Origin: CAVQHY01 sp963712465
GTDB taxonomy: Bacteria > Actinomycetota > Thermoleophilia > Gaiellales > Gaiellaceae
NCBI GenBank assembly: GCA_963712465.1
Contig: CAVQHY010000004.1
Location: forward strand, 1-64,000
Reading direction: 5' to 3'
Length of the DNA: 64,000 nt
Shown here piece by piece: positions 8,594 through 17,141 of this stretch. The notes under the pieces are model-generated. The model saw only the letters and a program-made list of their open reading frames with translations, did no database searches and was not told where the DNA came from. Within the stretch, counting starts at the first letter, position 1. Every line of letters begins with the position of its first letter. The position numbers and the translations under genes were made by a program.

Positions 8594-8997
8594 GCGCCAG
8601 CGCGGGCTACGCGAACGGGTTCGCGCACCTCGACGTTCGGGAACTTCCGAAAGTCGCGGTCGTGCGTCCAAATCGTCCGCACTCCGTGCTCGAGCATCAG
8701 CGCGGCCAGGTGTGCGTCGGGGACGAGATTCCCACGCGCCGCGGCGTCTTCCGCCACGCGGTGGTACGGGCCCCGGAAGCGTCTGCCCTCGCCGGGGCAT
8801 TGCACGTGTGGGAGCTCGATGACCGCTGATCGTTGGCCATCGCCGTCCGGACTGGAAGCGGTCGCTCGAACACCGCCGGATGGGTCGCGACGTGGAGGTA
8901 AGCCATCACGGTCGGCCAGAAGAGGTAGACGATCTCGGGCTCGGCTCCGATCCTCTTCACGAAGGCGAGCGCCGGCTCGTGAAACGCGCTCCAGCGG
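8590..8997 (-). pseudogene. vapC-like PIN-domain toxin remnant, truncated and frameshifted
   Basis: The C-terminal half in one frame (8590-8820) contains the PIN landmark NLVPDAHLAAL, then THDRDFRKFP and a terminal strand. The N-terminal half continues in another frame (8830-8990) with WPTVMAYLHVATHPAVFERPL, the usual PIN middle. Joining them needs one inserted base near 8828 (...AMANDQR then VIELPHVQ...). The first strand with the catalytic Asp is missing: the remnant abuts the stop of the Gfo/Idh gene at 8998. No antitoxin gene is present. So this is a dead toxin gene with 5' truncation plus a frameshift. Confidence 0.75.
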
Positions 8998-10110
8998 CTA
9001 GCGCTGCTCGTCGAGCGGGCGCGTGTGGTCGTGCACGTGCTCGACCCCGGTCGGCGGGACGAAGGTGAGGTCGAGCGGCGCGAAGCTCGATCCGACCGCA
9101 ACGGTTCGGCCCTCGTGGACGGCGACTCGGGCAGCCTCGATCACGTCGAGCAGGTGGAGATCCTGCTCGAGCGAGGCGAGCGGTGCGCGACTCTCATGGA
9201 CACAGCCGACCGCCTCGCGTAGGCCGTCGGCCCAGAGCCAGGTCGGGTCGATTGCCTCCCGCGCCTCCCAGGCGCCTGTCGCGTTGCGAAAGACCTCGTA
9301 GCCGGTCGGGTCCCAGTCGTCGCCGAGCAGGTTCGCTGTCCCTTCGGTGCCGTAGAGCTCGAGCGCGGGGCGGCGGTAGCGCTGGATCGCCTGGCTCGAG
9401 ACGATCGAGGAGAGCGCCCCGCCCTCGTGGCGCAGGACGATGTGGGAGACGTCCGGGTCGGGCTCGGCGACGAGCGTACCGCCCACGTCGCGTACGGGCA
9501 CAGCCGTTGTCTCGGACGCGCTCACCTCGACGGCCGGACCGAGGATGGCGGTCAGGCTCTTCAGGTTGTAGATCCCTGCCTCCGCGAGCGGGCCCACCCC
9601 CGCGTCGTGGTACCACGTCGCCCAGAAGGATCCTGCGTTGCCGTAGAGCCCTCGGGCCGAGTGGACGTGCCCGATCGCTCCCTCTGCGAGCGCCGTCCAG
9701 AGCGCGCGGAACGTCGGCGCGAGCTGCACGAACGGGGCGGCCAGGAGGTGCAGGCCGCGCTCGGCTGCCAGCATGGCGAGCGGCTCCGCCTCCGCCCGTG
9801 TGATCGCCAGCGGCTTCTCGACAACGACGTGTTTGTCGCGCTCGAGCGCGAGCCGCGTTAGCTCGGCGTGGCTTCCGGGCGGCGTCACCACGACGACGAC
9901 ATCGCTGTCGGACTCGACCACCTCGAGCGCGGTCTCGACGAGCTGGGCGCCGGGGCGGCGGGCGAGCAGGCCGGGCCAGGCGGCGCGACGGCGCACGCAG
10001 ATCGGCCCCTCGACCGCGAGCCCGCGCGGGACGAGCCGATCGAGCACCTGCAGGTACGCCCAGAGCACGCTGCCCGCGCCGACGAAACCGACGCGTGGCG
10101 GGTCAGGCAT
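8998..10110 (-). CDS. Gfo/Idh/MocA family NAD(P)-dependent oxidoreductase
   Basis: A 370-residue cytoplasmic enzyme. The N-terminal Rossmann fold starts RVGFVGAGSVLWAYLQ (GxGxxx), followed by the family's EKPLAITRAEAE motif (about 95-105) that carries the catalytic Lys, and a C-terminal alpha/beta domain with AEAGIYNLKSL. Members oxidise sugars, inositols or related polyols; the substrate is unknown. It is the last gene of a minus-strand group with the 30-residue ORF, an SDR and an unknown protein. GGGAGCGG before the ATG is a plausible ribosome binding site. Confidence 0.85.
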   Translation of the reverse strand: MPDPPRVGFVGAGSVLWAYLQVLDRLVPRGLAVEGPICVRRRAAWPGLLARRPGAQLVETALEVVESDSDVVVVVTPPGSHAELTRLALERDKHVVVEKPLAITRAEAEPLAMLAAERGLHLLAAPFVQLAPTFRALWTALAEGAIGHVHSARGLYGNAGSFWATWYHDAGVGPLAEAGIYNLKSLTAILGPAVEVSASETTAVPVRDVGGTLVAEPDPDVSHIVLRHEGGALSSIVSSQAIQRYRRPALELYGTEGTANLLGDDWDPTGYEVFRNATGAWEAREAIDPTWLWADGLREAVGCVHESRAPLASLEQDLHLLDVIEAARVAVHEGRTVAVGSSFAPLDLTFVPPTGVEHVHDHTRPLDEQR

Positions 10111-10122
10111 CCGCTCCCGCGT

Positions 10123-10215
10123 CTACCAGCGAGGAGCGGGGTGCCAGAAGAGCGCAGCCGCTCCGACCGCCGAGGCGAAGACGGAAAGCGTCGCGACTAC
10201 CTTCAATGCGCCCAT
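10123..10215 (-). CDS. 30-residue single-helix membrane peptide
   Basis: A short ORF, MGALKVVATLSVFASAVGAAA followed by a short C-terminal tail ending PAPRW. A GGAGG ribosome binding site sits six bases before the ATG, and the frame fits between two co-directional genes (72 bases after the SDR, 12 before the Gfo/Idh start). It could be a membrane microprotein or a translational coupler. The evidence is the strong ribosome binding site and the single hydrophobic helix; no family is recognised. Confidence 0.45.
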   Translation of the reverse strand: MGALKVVATLSVFASAVGAAALFWHPAPRW

Positions 10216-10287
10216 AACGAGCCTCCGGTAGGGATTCCTTCCCTCGTGATCGACCCGCGATGCGAGATCCTTGAGCCGCTCTCTTGG

Positions 10288-11073
10288 TCATACGACGGGA
10301 AAGTCCTCCTGCTCGGGGCCGAGCAGCCAGCCGCCGTCCACCCACTGCACGCTGCCCGTTACCCACGAGGACTCGTCGGAGGCGAGGTACAGGGCCGCGT
10401 GGGCGACGTCCTCGGGACGGCCGATCCGGCCGAGCGGCGTGTTCTTGAGGACATACGCGCGGTAGTCGGGATCCTCGAGCGCCGCCCTCGTCATCGCGCT
10501 CTCGACGCCGCCCGGCATCAGGACGTTGGCCCGTACGCCGTGTCGAGCGTGGTACTGGGCGATCGAGCGGGTGAGCGAGAGCACGCCGCCCTTTGAGGCG
10601 ACGTAGGCGTCGTAGACCGGCTCGGGCCTGACCGCCACCGGCGACGACGTGTTGATCACGCTGCCGCCGCCCGCCTCGACCATTCGCGGGATGCCGAAGC
10701 GACAGCAGAGCATGACGCCGGTGAGGTTGACCGCGAGCGTACGGTGCCAGACCTCGAGGTCGAGCTCGGTGGTGGCCCCGTCGCCGGGGATCCAGACGCC
10801 GGCGTTGTTCCACATCACGTCGAGCTTCCCGAACGCCTCGACGACCGCACCGACCGCGGCCTCGACCTCACCGGCCGAGGAGACGTCGCAGGCGAGCGGG
10901 ATCGCGCGACCGCCGCCGGCCTCGACAAGCTCGACCGTCTTCTGGGCTCGCGCGGAGTCGACATCGAGGACGCCGACGGCCGCTCCCTCGCGGGCGAAGA
11001 GCAACGCGCCGGCCCTACCCATCCCCTCGCCGGCCCCCGTGATCAGCGCGACCTTGCCGTCGAGCCGGCCCAT
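10288..11073 (-). CDS. Short-chain dehydrogenase/reductase (SDR)
   Basis: A 261-residue classical SDR: TGAGEGMGRAGAL nucleotide-binding motif (about 12-24), NNAGVW (about 89-94), catalytic Ser in INTSSPVAV, and the YVASKGG catalytic Tyr-Lys pair. It interconverts an alcohol and ketone with NAD(P); an acidic residue after beta-2 (VLDVDSA) favours NAD. It is translated 28 bases after the unknown protein ending at 11102 and before the small ORF and Gfo/Idh gene, so it probably belongs to a carbohydrate or polyol catabolic set. Confidence 0.88.
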   Translation of the reverse strand: MGRLDGKVALITGAGEGMGRAGALLFAREGAAVGVLDVDSARAQKTVELVEAGGGRAIPLACDVSSAGEVEAAVGAVVEAFGKLDVMWNNAGVWIPGDGATTELDLEVWHRTLAVNLTGVMLCCRFGIPRMVEAGGGSVINTSSPVAVRPEPVYDAYVASKGGVLSLTRSIAQYHARHGVRANVLMPGGVESAMTRAALEDPDYRAYVLKNTPLGRIGRPEDVAHAALYLASDESSWVTGSVQWVDGGWLLGPEQEDFPVV

Positions 11074-11101
11074 CAGACGCTCGCCCGGATCGACAGTCCG
11101 C

Positions 11102-11710
11102 TCAGATCTCCTCCTCGCCGAGGGTCTCGTAGAACGCGCCGCTGACGAGCCGAATCGGTGCCTCGAGCCCGTCGAGCTCGCGCGCGACCGGGTCGATGGC
11201 GCCGATCGACGACGAGCGCCAGATCGCGAGCCCGCGCGGCTCTGGACCGAGCTTGCCGATCCGGTCGACCAGGAGGTTGAGCTCGAACGTGCCCTCGTGC
11301 CGCGAGCGCCGCTCCTCGTAGAGCGCGCGCACCTCGTCGCGCGTCGCGCCGTCGGCGACGTCGAAGTACTCCCCGTAGTACGGGCCCTTCGTTCCCGGCA
11401 CCGGCTCGAGCAGCGCCTCGTAGCAGCCGGCGGAGTCGATGCGCGCCGCCATGTGGAAGGGCTCCTCCATGTGGCGCACGATCCCGGCCTTGAAGATGCG
11501 GTTCCACTCGTCGATCCGCTCCAGCCCGCCGTTCGGCGTGTACCAGACGGCCAGGTACGACGGCTCGGGACCCATCCGGAACGTCCGTCCGAGGTTGAGG
11601 ACGAGCTGATCCTCGTACTCGGCCGACCACTCCTGCTGGGCCGCCGCGAAGTGGAAGTGCTGGAGCGACACTCCGGGCAGCCGGCTGATGTACTCGATGT
11701 AGACGAACAA
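11102..11710 (-). CDS. Unrecognised protein, possibly two ferredoxin-like repeats
   Basis: A 202-residue soluble protein starting LFVYIEYISRLPGV. It has two similar halves: aromatic and acidic rich strands (YLAVWYTPNGGLERIDEW in the first, GLAIWRSSSIGAID in the second), each preceded by an ELNLLVDRIGKLGPEP-like helix. That suggests a duplicated dimeric alpha-beta-barrel fold, as in EthD/NIPSNAP-type proteins, but I cannot assign a family. The TTG start at 11710 is chosen because a GGGAGGA ribosome binding site precedes it. It leads the operon with the SDR. Confidence 0.6.
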   Translation of the reverse strand: MFVYIEYISRLPGVSLQHFHFAAAQQEWSAEYEDQLVLNLGRTFRMGPEPSYLAVWYTPNGGLERIDEWNRIFKAGIVRHMEEPFHMAARIDSAGCYEALLEPVPGTKGPYYGEYFDVADGATRDEVRALYEERRSRHEGTFELNLLVDRIGKLGPEPRGLAIWRSSSIGAIDPVARELDGLEAPIRLVSGAFYETLGEEEI

Positions 11711-11837
11711 GCGCGTCCTCCCTTGGTCGGCACGATTCCGACCAGGAGGTGACACGCTCCGGCCGGATGGTCAAGATTGTGAGCAGCTAGCGGTCAACGA
11801 ACACCTCAAGCTCTCGGCAGTTATCGGCATCGGCTCG

Positions 11838-12911
11838 TCACCGGTCCCGCTGAAGGAGGCCGCAGGACTCCTCGTCCCAGGAGATTGCCACCTCGCTGCC
11901 GAGTCCGAACGGCCGGCCCCCCTCGGCGGGCGTCTCGGCCTTCAGCGGCTCGGCGAGCCCGCTCACCTCTACCAGGTAGCTGAAGCCCGAGCCCCGGAAG
12001 GCAAGGTCGCGAACGACGCCGCGCAGCGAGCCGTCACCGGTGTCCGCGAGCCGAACGACCTCGGGACGCAGGACGAGCCAGCCCGGCCCCTCGTCGAGAC
12101 GGCCCCCGCACGGCACCCGGAAGACGTGACCGGCGAGTCGAACCGTCGCGTGGCTGTCGTTCGGCTCGACGATGTCCACCGGCAGGACGTTCGCGTCGCC
12201 GACGAAGCGTGCCGCGAACGGCGACGACGGCCGGCGGTAGATGTCGTCCGGCGCGCCGACCTGCTCGACGTGCCCCTGGTCGAAAACGACGATGCGGTCG
12301 GAGAGTGCGAGCGCCTCGCGCTGGTCGTGCGTCACGTAGACGAATGTCGCGCCGGTCTCGCGGTGAACGCGTCTCAGCTCACCTTCCATATCGAGGCGAA
12401 TCCTCAGGTCGAGGGCCGACAACGGCTCGTCGAGAAGCAGCACACGAGGCCGGTTGACCAGGGCGCGGGCGAGCGCGACGCGTTGCATCTGGCCGCCCGA
12501 GAGCTCGTCGGCTCGCCGCCGCTCGAAGCCCTCCAGGCGTACGAGCCTGAGCGCCCCGGCCACGCGCTCGTCGATCTCCCGACGCTCCACCTTCTCGATG
12601 CGCAGGCCGAAGGCGATGTTCTCGAAGACGTCGAGGTGTGGAAAGAGCGTCGAGCGCTGGAAAACCATGTTTACGGGCCGCCGGTGGGGCGCCACCCGCG
12701 TGACGTCGCGGCCCTGCAGGAGCACTCGTCCCATCGACGGCCGGATGAATCCTGCGATCACCCGTAGCAAGGTTGTCTTGCCACAGCCCGACGGGCCGAG
12801 CAACGTGACGAGCTCGCCCTCGGCGATCTCCAACGTGACGTCGTCGAGGGCAGTCACGTGACCGTAACGATGTGTGATCTCCTCGAGCAGGAGGTGGCTT
12901 TGCCCGCTCAC
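11838..12911 (-). CDS. Polyamine-type ABC importer, ATP-binding subunit
   Basis: A 357-residue ATPase of the PotA/CysA class. Walker A GPSGCGKTT (about 38-46), signature LSGGQMQR, Walker B LLLDEPLSALD, the HDQREAL switch, and a C-terminal TOBE-like regulatory domain (about 245-350) are all visible. The GTG start overlaps the end of the upstream permease gene by four bases. It is the last of four genes in the order binding protein, permease, permease, ATPase. Substrate is presumably a polyamine or other cationic amine by family; unproven. Confidence 0.88.
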   Translation of the reverse strand: MSGQSHLLLEEITHRYGHVTALDDVTLEIAEGELVTLLGPSGCGKTTLLRVIAGFIRPSMGRVLLQGRDVTRVAPHRRPVNMVFQRSTLFPHLDVFENIAFGLRIEKVERREIDERVAGALRLVRLEGFERRRADELSGGQMQRVALARALVNRPRVLLLDEPLSALDLRIRLDMEGELRRVHRETGATFVYVTHDQREALALSDRIVVFDQGHVEQVGAPDDIYRRPSSPFAARFVGDANVLPVDIVEPNDSHATVRLAGHVFRVPCGGRLDEGPGWLVLRPEVVRLADTGDGSLRGVVRDLAFRGSGFSYLVEVSGLAEPLKAETPAEGGRPFGLGSEVAISWDEESCGLLQRDR

Positions 12912-13735
12912 GCCGCTTCCTCGCCGAGGATCGCCGCCGCGCCCCTGCCACGGCCGCGTGTTGCCCGCAGCGCCAGGGCGAAGGCGACGACCCAGAGGAA
13001 GATCGAGATCGCCATGAGGAACGTCGAGACGACATTGATCGACGGGTCGACCGTCCGTCTCAACCGCGAGAAGATGTACAGCGGCAAGGTCGAGTCCGGG
13101 CCGATGACGAAGAAAGTGATGATGAACTCGTCGAACGAAAGCGCAAACGCGAGCGCGGTCGCGCCTGCCAGCAGGGGCCAGATCTGGGGCAAGGTGACCT
13201 TCCTGAACACCTTCCCGGGCGAGGCCCCGAGGTCGGCGGCCGCCTCCTCGAGAGCTGGATCGAGGCGATTCAGCGCGGCCGCCGCGATCAGCAGGAAGTA
13301 GGGAAAGACGTAGACGAAGTGTGCGATTGCCACCGTCGTGAGCGAGAGCTGAACGTCGAGCCTCGCGAAGTAGACGAGCATGGCGATGCCCACGAAAAGG
13401 CCCGGCAGCGTGATCGGGAGGAAGAAGAGCAGCGCTAGCGGAACCCGGAGCCGAGGCGAGCAACGGGTAAGCCCGTAGGCGGCGAGCGTCCCGACGACGA
13501 GTGTCACCGCCGACACGGACACCGCGACGATCGCCGAGTTCTTGAGCGTGTCGCGAAAGATGGCATCCCCGAGCGTCTCCCGGTACCAGCGCAGCGAGAA
13601 GCCGGTAAACGGAAACGACACCGCCCCGGTCGCGTGGAACGAGAAGAGGACGACCAGGGCCAGAGGCAGGAAGAGAAAGAAGAGGGCCAGCAGCGTGGCG
13701 ACGAGTGTGAACGGGCTGCGCTGCGTCTCGCTCAC
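12908..13735 (-). CDS. ABC importer inner-membrane permease (PotC-like)
   Basis: A 275-residue permease with six predicted helices and the EAAADLGASPGKVFRKVTLP motif (EAA loop) that contacts the ATPase. It begins with a GTG that overlaps the preceding permease stop by four bases (GTGA). It is typical of the second permease of spermidine/putrescine-class importers. Part of the operon 15937-11838. Confidence 0.87.
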   Translation of the reverse strand: MSETQRSPFTLVATLLALFFLFLPLALVVLFSFHATGAVSFPFTGFSLRWYRETLGDAIFRDTLKNSAIVAVSVSAVTLVVGTLAAYGLTRCSPRLRVPLALLFFLPITLPGLFVGIAMLVYFARLDVQLSLTTVAIAHFVYVFPYFLLIAAAALNRLDPALEEAAADLGASPGKVFRKVTLPQIWPLLAGATALAFALSFDEFIITFFVIGPDSTLPLYIFSRLRRTVDPSINVVSTFLMAISIFLWVVAFALALRATRGRGRGAAAILGEEAA

Positions 13736-14634
13736 GACACGAAGCGGATGCGGTCGAGGCGCAGGAGGCGAAGCGCAACCACCGTCAGCAGGTAGCAGAG
13801 AAGAAAGGCCGCGAGCATGAGGAAGGACAGCGCGGCTCCGAGCGGCCAGTTGCCCACCCCGGTTAGCGCTGCCTGGATCCGCACGCCGAGCAGGGCGCCG
13901 TTGGTGCCGCCGACGAACTGCGGGGTGACGTAATCGGCGGCCGATAGCACGAAGACGAGGACGAACGCCGTTGCCGCGGGTGCCGCGACCAGAGGGAGAA
14001 TCACCCGCCTCCAGCGTGTGGGTGCGTTGGCCCCGAGATCCTGTGCCGCCTCGATCAGCGCCGGGGAAACGGGGCGGAAACCCGCGTAGAGGACGAGCAC
14101 GACGTAGGGCAGGAAGATATGCACCAGCACCACCGTCACCGAGAAGCGGTTGTAGAGCAGGAACCCGAGCGGCTCGTCGACGAGACCTAGCTGCTCCAGC
14201 CCCGAGTTGAGCAGACCTCTTTCGCCGAGGATCGACTGCCAGGCGAAGATGCGAACGATGTAGCCGGCGAAGAGAGTCGCAGTGATGAGAAAGAGGACCG
14301 GCACCTGCCAGCGTCCGGCCGCGAAGCGCAGCCAGTATGCGACCGGGAGCGCGATGGCAACGGTGGCCGCCGCGGCGCACAGGCCGACGACCAGGGAGTT
14401 GACGGCCAGCGTCCGGTTGACGTCGGTGGTGAACGCGTCTGTGTACGCGTCCAGCGTGAGCGGTCCGGAGACGCTGTAGAGCGCGTTCGTGAGGAAGCTA
14501 TAGACGAAGAACGTGACGAGGGGCGCAACAAAGAAGACGGCGAGCGCCAGGACGGCGGGCAGCGTGAGCGCGCCGGGCCCGAAGCGGGCCCGGCGCGTCT
14601 CGGGGGGCGCGTCGGCGTCCGCGAGCGAGCTCAC
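13732..14634 (-). CDS. ABC importer inner-membrane permease (PotB-like)
   Basis: A 300-residue permease with a charged N-terminal tail, six predicted helices and an EAAQDLGANAPTRWRRVILP EAA loop. The GTG start at 14634 lies 13 bases after the binding-protein stop. Pairing with a PotC-like subunit and the gene order identify it as the first permease of a polyamine-class system. The tail before the first helix (about 25 residues) is Asp/Arg rich. Confidence 0.87.
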   Translation of the reverse strand: MSSLADADAPPETRRARFGPGALTLPAVLALAVFFVAPLVTFFVYSFLTNALYSVSGPLTLDAYTDAFTTDVNRTLAVNSLVVGLCAAAATVAIALPVAYWLRFAAGRWQVPVLFLITATLFAGYIVRIFAWQSILGERGLLNSGLEQLGLVDEPLGFLLYNRFSVTVVLVHIFLPYVVLVLYAGFRPVSPALIEAAQDLGANAPTRWRRVILPLVAAPAATAFVLVFVLSAADYVTPQFVGGTNGALLGVRIQAALTGVGNWPLGAALSFLMLAAFLLCYLLTVVALRLLRLDRIRFVS

Positions 14635-14647
14635 GCGGTCGCCGATC

Positions 14648-15937
14648 TCACGCGCTCTGCTTGATCTCCTCCCACGCCTCAGTCATCTCGCTGAACGTGA
14701 CGAACTCGTCGGACTCGATGGGTGGGTTGCCGTAGAAGGGCGCGGCCTCGAACAGCTTGGCCAGCCGCTCGCCGGTCGAATCCCCAAGCTCGAGATCGTC
14801 GTAGGGGTAGAGCGCCTTCGTGTCGGCGTTGATGAGCTCGGCTGACTTCTCGACCGTAACCGCGGCGATGAGGTACTCGGCGATGGCTGCGTTCGTCTGG
14901 GGTGCGAGTGCCTCGTTGATCCACGCGTGCACGGTGTCGGCGTTGTCGGTCGTGGACGGGATCGCGTAGAGGTCGCAGAAGGAGAACGCCCCCTCCTTCG
15001 GCGTTTTCGTCATCACTGTCTTGTTGCCTGCCTCGGCCGCCAGGTAGTTCTGATACGCCCAGCCCTGGTAGCAGACGACGGCCTCCCCGTCGACCAGCGC
15101 CTTCGTCATCTCGGGGAACCCCGGGGACACGGTCTTCGCCTGGCCCACCATCTTCGTCAAAAAATCCTGAATCTCGACGTACTCCGCCTTCGGGAGCTCG
15201 GCAGGATCCTTGCCGAGGATGTGCGCAGTCAGGGTGAACGCGCCGAGAGGATCGTTGACCATTGCGACCTTGCCCTTGAACTTCGGATCGAGCAGGTCGT
15301 ACCAGGAGGAAAGGCCGCCGGGCAGGACGGCGTCGTCCCAGGTGATGCCGATCGAGCCCCACGTCCACGGCACGCCCGTCCAATCGCCGTCCTCCTCGAT
15401 CCACAGGTGGCGCGAATCCGGCTCTCTGAACACCGGAAACAGCCCCTGGATGTTCGGGATCTTGCTCGTGTCGATGGGCGTGAGGATGTCGAGCTCGGTG
15501 TAGAGGTCCTTGTAGCCCTGGTAATAGGTGATCAGATCGTAGGAGCCGCCACCCGCCTTGATCTTCGCCTGGATGTCGTCGTGGTTCCCGATGTACGTGG
15601 CCTGAACGTCGACGCCGTTGGCGGTCTTCCACGCCTCCATCGGGTCGGGAATGTCGTAACCCGTCCAGGAGAGGTAGTCGATGGTGCCGCTCGCCTCGGG
15701 GACCTGCGGCTCGGCTGGTGGCGCGGCGGCGGGCTCGGCGGGCGTCGGTTCGGGTGGGGGCGGCGCGGCCGCCTCTTCATCGCTTCCGCCGCAGGCGGCC
15801 AGCATGGCGGGGGTTGCGCCCACGGCAAGCAGCGCGAGACCACTCCGACGCAGGACATCGCGTCGACTCAGGCGGCTCCGCTCGAGTCTTCCGGTGGACG
15901 CAAGAACGTGGTCGCTCTCGGGGGCTTGCTGATCCAT
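14648..15937 (-). CDS. Extracellular solute-binding lipoprotein (PotD/spermidine-putrescine class)
   Basis: A 429-residue secreted protein. It carries a twin-arginine signal (SRRDVLRRSG, Arg25-Arg26) that also ends in a lipobox (MLAAC, Cys49), so it is probably exported folded and then lipid-anchored. A Pro/Ala/Glu spacer (55-80) precedes the bilobal binding fold with IDYLSWTGYDIP and YDLITYYQGYKDLY motifs. The ATG is preceded by GGAGGAAGGG. It is first in the operon, as expected for the most abundant subunit. An inverted repeat 55-73 bases upstream may be its operator. Ligand unknown. Confidence 0.88.
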   Translation of the reverse strand: MDQQAPESDHVLASTGRLERSRLSRRDVLRRSGLALLAVGATPAMLAACGGSDEEAAAPPPPEPTPAEPAAAPPAEPQVPEASGTIDYLSWTGYDIPDPMEAWKTANGVDVQATYIGNHDDIQAKIKAGGGSYDLITYYQGYKDLYTELDILTPIDTSKIPNIQGLFPVFREPDSRHLWIEEDGDWTGVPWTWGSIGITWDDAVLPGGLSSWYDLLDPKFKGKVAMVNDPLGAFTLTAHILGKDPAELPKAEYVEIQDFLTKMVGQAKTVSPGFPEMTKALVDGEAVVCYQGWAYQNYLAAEAGNKTVMTKTPKEGAFSFCDLYAIPSTTDNADTVHAWINEALAPQTNAAIAEYLIAAVTVEKSAELINADTKALYPYDDLELGDSTGERLAKLFEAAPFYGNPPIESDEFVTFSEMTEAWEEIKQSA

Positions 15938-15991
15938 CGTCCCTTCCTCCTTCTGCCAGCTGCGCACATGGGTGACCTGCCAACCTCTGAG

Positions 15992-16010
15992 ACGAGCGCA
16001 GAGCGCTCGT
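15992..16010 (-). promoter_or_regulatory. Perfect inverted repeat upstream of the ABC importer operon
   Basis: ACGAGCGC-AGA-GCGCTCGT: eight-base arms, three-base centre, 55-73 bases before the binding-protein start. Position and symmetry suit a dimeric regulator. The direct sequence TTCTGCCG also occurs twice just upstream (about 16016 and 16036). The remainder of the 15938-16175 interval shows no gene. Confidence 0.4.
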
Positions 16011-16175
16011 GTCAGTTCTGCCGCTTGGAGTGTCGTTTCTGCCGGTCGACCCGAACGCGCGCGAACGTACCAGAGTGTGGTAACGGTGTCTAGCAGCTGA
16101 GCCAGCCGCGCCACGGAGCAACTCGGGCGGACGTCTTGCCCATTGGCAAGCAAAGGCTCCGAACGTCGGGATTGG

Positions 16176-17141
16176 CTAGGCGACGAGCGCGCGGGCCGCG
16201 GCGGCTACGGCGTCCGCGTCCGGGAGAGCGGCGTCCTCGAGCGTCCTCGCGAACGGAATCGGCAGATCGGGCATCGTCACGCGGCGCGCGATGATCGGCC
16301 CGGCTCGCTCGACGGCGGCGGCGATCACGTCCGAGGCGTAGCCGCCGGTCGGGGGGCCCTCCTCGATCACGACCAGCCGGCCCGTGCGCGCGACGGAGCC
16401 CGCGATCGTGTCCTCGTCGAGCGGGCGGAGCGTCCGCAGGTCGATCACCTCCGCCTCGATCCCGTCAGCCGCGAGCAGCTCCGCTGCCGCGAGCGCCGTC
16501 TCGACCGCTCGCATCGCTGCCGCGATCGTGACGTCACCGCCCTCACGGCGAATTGCTGCCTTGCCGATCGGGACGAGCGCCTGGTCACCGTCGGCGACCT
16601 CGCCTTTCCGCCCGTACAGAAGCTTGTGCTCGAAGACGATCACCGGGTTGTCGTCGCGGATCGCAGCCTTCGTCAGCCCCTTCGCGTCGGCGGCGGTCGC
16701 GGGGGCGACGAGCTTGAGCCCAGGCTCGCCGAGGAACCAACCGGTGGGCGTCTGCGAGTGACAGGCGCCGAGACGCGCTCCCGCCCCGACGGCGCTGCGC
16801 ACCACGAGTGGGACGCTCGCCTGCTCGTTCGTGAGGTACCAGTACTTGGAGGACTGGTTGACGAGCGTGTCGATGACGAGCCCGAGGAAGTCGCCGAACA
16901 TGATCTCGACCACCGGCCGCAGGCCCTTGACGGCTGCGCCGAACGCGGCGCCGGTGAAGGCGAGCTCGGAGATCGGCGTGTCGACGACGCGGTCGGGCCC
17001 GAAGCGGTCGAGCAGCGCGGGGGTGACGTTGAAAACGCCGCCCGCCGTGATGTCCTCCCCGAGCATGACGACGCTCGCGTCGCGCTCCATCTCCTCGGCG
17101 AGGCCGTCCTGGACCGCCTCCCGAAAACTGAGCTCCGTCAT
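16176..17141 (-). CDS. TPP-dependent 2-oxoacid/acetoin dehydrogenase E1 beta subunit
   Basis: A 321-residue protein of the E1 beta family: MTELSFREAVQDGLAEEMERD start, GEDITAGGVFNVT, the DTPISELAFTGAAFGAA motif and the C-terminal VIEEGPPTGGYASDV transketolase-C region. With E1 alpha it decarboxylates a 2-oxo acid or acetoin and passes the acyl group to a lipoyl-E2. Its ATG overlaps the E1 alpha stop (ATGA). No E2 or E3 gene follows. Substrate cannot be decided from sequence. Confidence 0.88.
   Translation of the reverse strand: MTELSFREAVQDGLAEEMERDASVVMLGEDITAGGVFNVTPALLDRFGPDRVVDTPISELAFTGAAFGAAVKGLRPVVEIMFGDFLGLVIDTLVNQSSKYWYLTNEQASVPLVVRSAVGAGARLGACHSQTPTGWFLGEPGLKLVAPATAADAKGLTKAAIRDDNPVIVFEHKLLYGRKGEVADGDQALVPIGKAAIRREGGDVTIAAAMRAVETALAAAELLAADGIEAEVIDLRTLRPLDEDTIAGSVARTGRLVVIEEGPPTGGYASDVIAAAVERAGPIIARRVTMPDLPIPFARTLEDAALPDADAVAAAARALVA

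Noticed and set aside
5414..8800. A 1128-codon open frame on the minus strand
   Set aside because: It is antisense to five well-supported plus-strand genes; its sequence is Arg/Gly/Asp rich without domains, as expected from high-GC shadow frames.
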